8,099 nt of DNA from Fusobacterium sp. (GTDB lineage Bacteria > Fusobacteriota > Fusobacteriia > Fusobacteriales > Fusobacteriaceae). The number at the start of each line of letters is the position of its first letter. Positions within the stretch are counted from its first letter, which is position 1. Under the pieces are notes generated by a model. The model was not told the origin of the DNA, made no database searches, and was given only the letters and a program-made list of their open reading frames with translations. The DNA lies in NCBI GenBank assembly GCA_020024915.1, contig JAHHSZ010000071.1, forward strand, positions 1-8,099, given 5' to 3'. Made by a program: the position numbers and the translations under genes. Positions 6,963-8,099 of the stretch are shown here, piece after piece.

Positions 6963-7586
6963 TCATAATAAATCAATACTTTTTATAATAGTAGCTCCAC
7001 AATTTTTCATCTCTTCAATCGCTTTAGTAGAGGAATCAGCTTCTAAATTGACACCTCTACAACCATCTTCAACAAGATATACTTTATAACCAAGTTGTAG
7101 AGCATCAAGAACAGTGAATTTAACACAGAAATCTGTAGCTAATCCTAAAATATATAAAGTATCAATTTTATTCTCTTTTAATATGGAGTTTAGAGTAGTT
7201 TCATTGAGTCTACCGTTATCAAAAAATCCACTATATGAATCAAATTCAGGATTAATTCCCTTATATATTGTTGTATATATTAGTTCTTTGTTTAAGTATG
7301 GATGAAATTCACTCCCTTTTGTATTTTCAACACAGTGTACAGGCCACCAAACTTGTGGAATCCCATTTAAAGTTCCAATTTCTCCAATAACTCCATTAGA
7401 GTTGATAGCAAAACTCTTGTGACAATTAGGATGCCAGTCTTTTGTGGCTAAAATTAAACTGTTCTCTTGAGAAAATTTATTTATGAGAGAGTTGGCAACA
7501 GAAATAGTCTCATCTCCATTTTTTACCTCAAGAGCACCATTTTTACAGAAGTCATTTTGTAAATCAACAAGTATTAAAGCTTTCAT
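6963..7586 (-). CDS. pncA: Nicotinamidase (isochorismatase-like amidohydrolase)
   Basis: A 207-residue cytoplasmic enzyme that hydrolyses nicotinamide to nicotinate and ammonia for NAD salvage. The catalytic triad is visible: D8 in LVDLQNDFC, K109 in YKGINPEFDSYSGF, and C154 in GLATDFCVKFT. The metal-binding set is D50, H52 and H56 in KDWHPNCHKSF. The WWPVHCV stretch (80-86) and DSYSGF are typical of PncA rather than of isochorismatases in general. Length is normal. GGAGG lies four bases before the ATG. An extended -10 promoter is seen at 7626-7634, so this is the first gene of a two-gene unit with the hemolysin III-like gene. No nicotinate phosphoribosyltransferase gene is in view. Confidence 0.95.
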   Translation of the reverse strand: MKALILVDLQNDFCKNGALEVKNGDETISVANSLINKFSQENSLILATKDWHPNCHKSFAINSNGVIGEIGTLNGIPQVWWPVHCVENTKGSEFHPYLNKELIYTTIYKGINPEFDSYSGFFDNGRLNETTLNSILKENKIDTLYILGLATDFCVKFTVLDALQLGYKVYLVEDGCRGVNLEADSSTKAIEEMKNCGATIIKSIDLL

Positions 7587-7625
7587 AATTCCTCCACCAA
7601 AATATTTTTAAATTACATTATTAAT

Positions 7626-7654
7626 ATTATACCATTTTTTTAGAAAACAGATAA
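7626..7654 (-). promoter_or_regulatory. Extended -10 promoter of pncA
   Basis: On the minus strand, TGGTATAAT (7634-7626) is a perfect TATAAT with the TGn extension. The matching -35 position, TTATCT (7654-7649), 17 bases away, is weak, as is common with extended -10 promoters. It lies about 40 bases before the pncA start and is divergent from the rpsB promoter. Confidence 0.62.
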
Positions 7655-7670
7655 GTATATATTGAAATTA

Positions 7671-7699
7671 TTGACATCTTTTAAAAAATATGATACAAT
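7671..7699 (+). promoter_or_regulatory. Strong sigma-70-type promoter of rpsB
   Basis: A perfect TTGACA (7671-7676), an exact 17-base spacer and TACAAT (7694-7699) with an upstream TGA that makes an extended -10. The predicted start is near 7706, about 105 bases before the rpsB ATG. This is the best promoter in the window, fitting a ribosomal protein gene. Confidence 0.85.
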
Positions 7700-7719
7700 G
7701 AACCGTTGTGAAATACACA

Positions 7720-7778
7720 CATCAGTTATTTCTAAGCCAGGTGTCTTTTATAAAGATTGCTTAGTTTTGAGACTGATG
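7720..7778 (+). ncRNA. Structured 5' leader of rpsB, candidate S2 autoregulatory element
   Basis: Three nested inverted repeats form one long arm: CATCAGT (7720-7726) with ACTGATG (7772-7778), CTAAGC (7732-7737) with GCTTAG (7759-7764), and TCTTT (7744-7748) with AAAGA (7752-7756). Internal loops are TATTT on the left and TTTTGAG on the right of the middle stem. No T run follows, so it is not a transcription terminator; the structure ends 22 bases before the AGGAGG of rpsB. S2 is known to repress its own mRNA through the leader in gamma-proteobacteria; that this element does the same is inference. Confidence 0.55.
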
Positions 7779-7811
7779 GAAGAAAAACCAAAAGACTATT
7801 AGGAGGAAAAA

Positions 7812-8099
7812 ATGGCAGTAATAACAATGAAACAACTATTAGAAGCTGGAGTTCACTTTGGACATCAAGCAAAAAGATGGAACCCAAAAATGGCTAAGTA
7901 CATCTTCACAGAGAGAAACGGAATCCACGTAATTGATTTACACAAATCTTTAAAGAAAATTGAGGAAGCTTATGCGGTAATGAGAGAAATTGCTGAGCAA
8001 GGTGGAAAAGTGTTATTCGTAGGAACTAAAAAACAAGCTCAAGAAGCTGTAAAAGAGCAAGCTGAAAGATCAGGAATGTACTATGTAAACAACAGATGG
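7812..8099 (+). CDS. rpsB: 30S ribosomal protein S2 (uS2), 5' part only
   Basis: The frame stays open for 96 codons to the window edge. The protein begins MAVITMKQLLEAGVHFGHQ, followed by RWNPKMAKYIF (residues 22-32), RNGIHVIDLHKS (35-46), and VLFVGTKKQAQEAV (67-80), ending at NNRW (93-96), all highly conserved in bacterial S2. S2 binds the 30S subunit late in assembly and is needed for translation initiation. AGGAGG at 7801-7806 lies five bases before the ATG. A consensus promoter and a folded leader precede it. The rest of the gene, usually followed by tsf, lies beyond the window. Confidence 0.97.
   Translation, partial: MAVITMKQLLEAGVHFGHQAKRWNPKMAKYIFTERNGIHVIDLHKSLKKIEEAYAVMREIAEQGGKVLFVGTKKQAQEAVKEQAERSGMYYVNNRW

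Overview
The window is a compact, very AT-rich stretch of bacterial chromosome with short intergenic gaps, strong AGGAGG-type ribosome binding sites and AGA/TTA/GGA codon habits. The partial ribosomal protein S2 at the right edge and the gene mix (D-cysteine desulfhydrase, YeiH, RidA, nicotinamidase) suggest an anaerobe such as Fusobacterium or a low-GC Firmicute. This genus-level guess is inference; no rRNA or tRNA is present to settle it. I see no insertion sequences, phage genes, CRISPR arrays or tRNAs.

Layout. (1) 66-2002, plus strand: a two-gene operon with a TauE/SafE (TSUP) membrane transporter followed by a 393-residue soluble protein that I do not recognise. (2) 2127-2159: a terminator hairpin usable from both sides, lying between this operon and a convergent gene. 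(3) 2164-3441, minus: an ArsB/NhaD-type ion transporter with its own promoter candidate. (4) 3633-6083, minus: a three-gene operon read as D-cysteine desulfhydrase, then a YeiH-type 10-TM putative anion exporter, then RidA, closed by a clear terminator at 3581-3611. (5) 6307-7586, minus: nicotinamidase (pncA) followed by a hemolysin III/PAQR-like membrane protein. (6) 7671-8099, plus: a consensus-quality promoter, a structured leader of about 100 nt, and the first 96 codons of rpsB.

How the genes may work together. D-cysteine desulfhydrase releases sulfide, ammonia and pyruvate through a 2-aminoacrylate-type enamine/imine intermediate. RidA hydrolyses just that kind of intermediate, so enzyme and detoxifier share one transcript. 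YeiH between them is annotated by family as a putative sulfate exporter; its place here suggests that it moves a sulfur product. The TSUP transporter at the left edge belongs to a family that often exports sulfite or organosulfonates, so sulfur-anion handling may be a theme of the left 6 kb, although the ArsB/NhaD transporter and the unrecognised protein cannot yet be tied to it.

Most notable observations: the unrecognised conserved-looking protein paired with TSUP; the sulfide-producing cassette; an abrupt codon-usage switch inside the D-cysteine desulfhydrase gene; a nested-hairpin leader before rpsB that looks like an autoregulatory element; and three genes whose true start is probably downstream of the longest reading frame.
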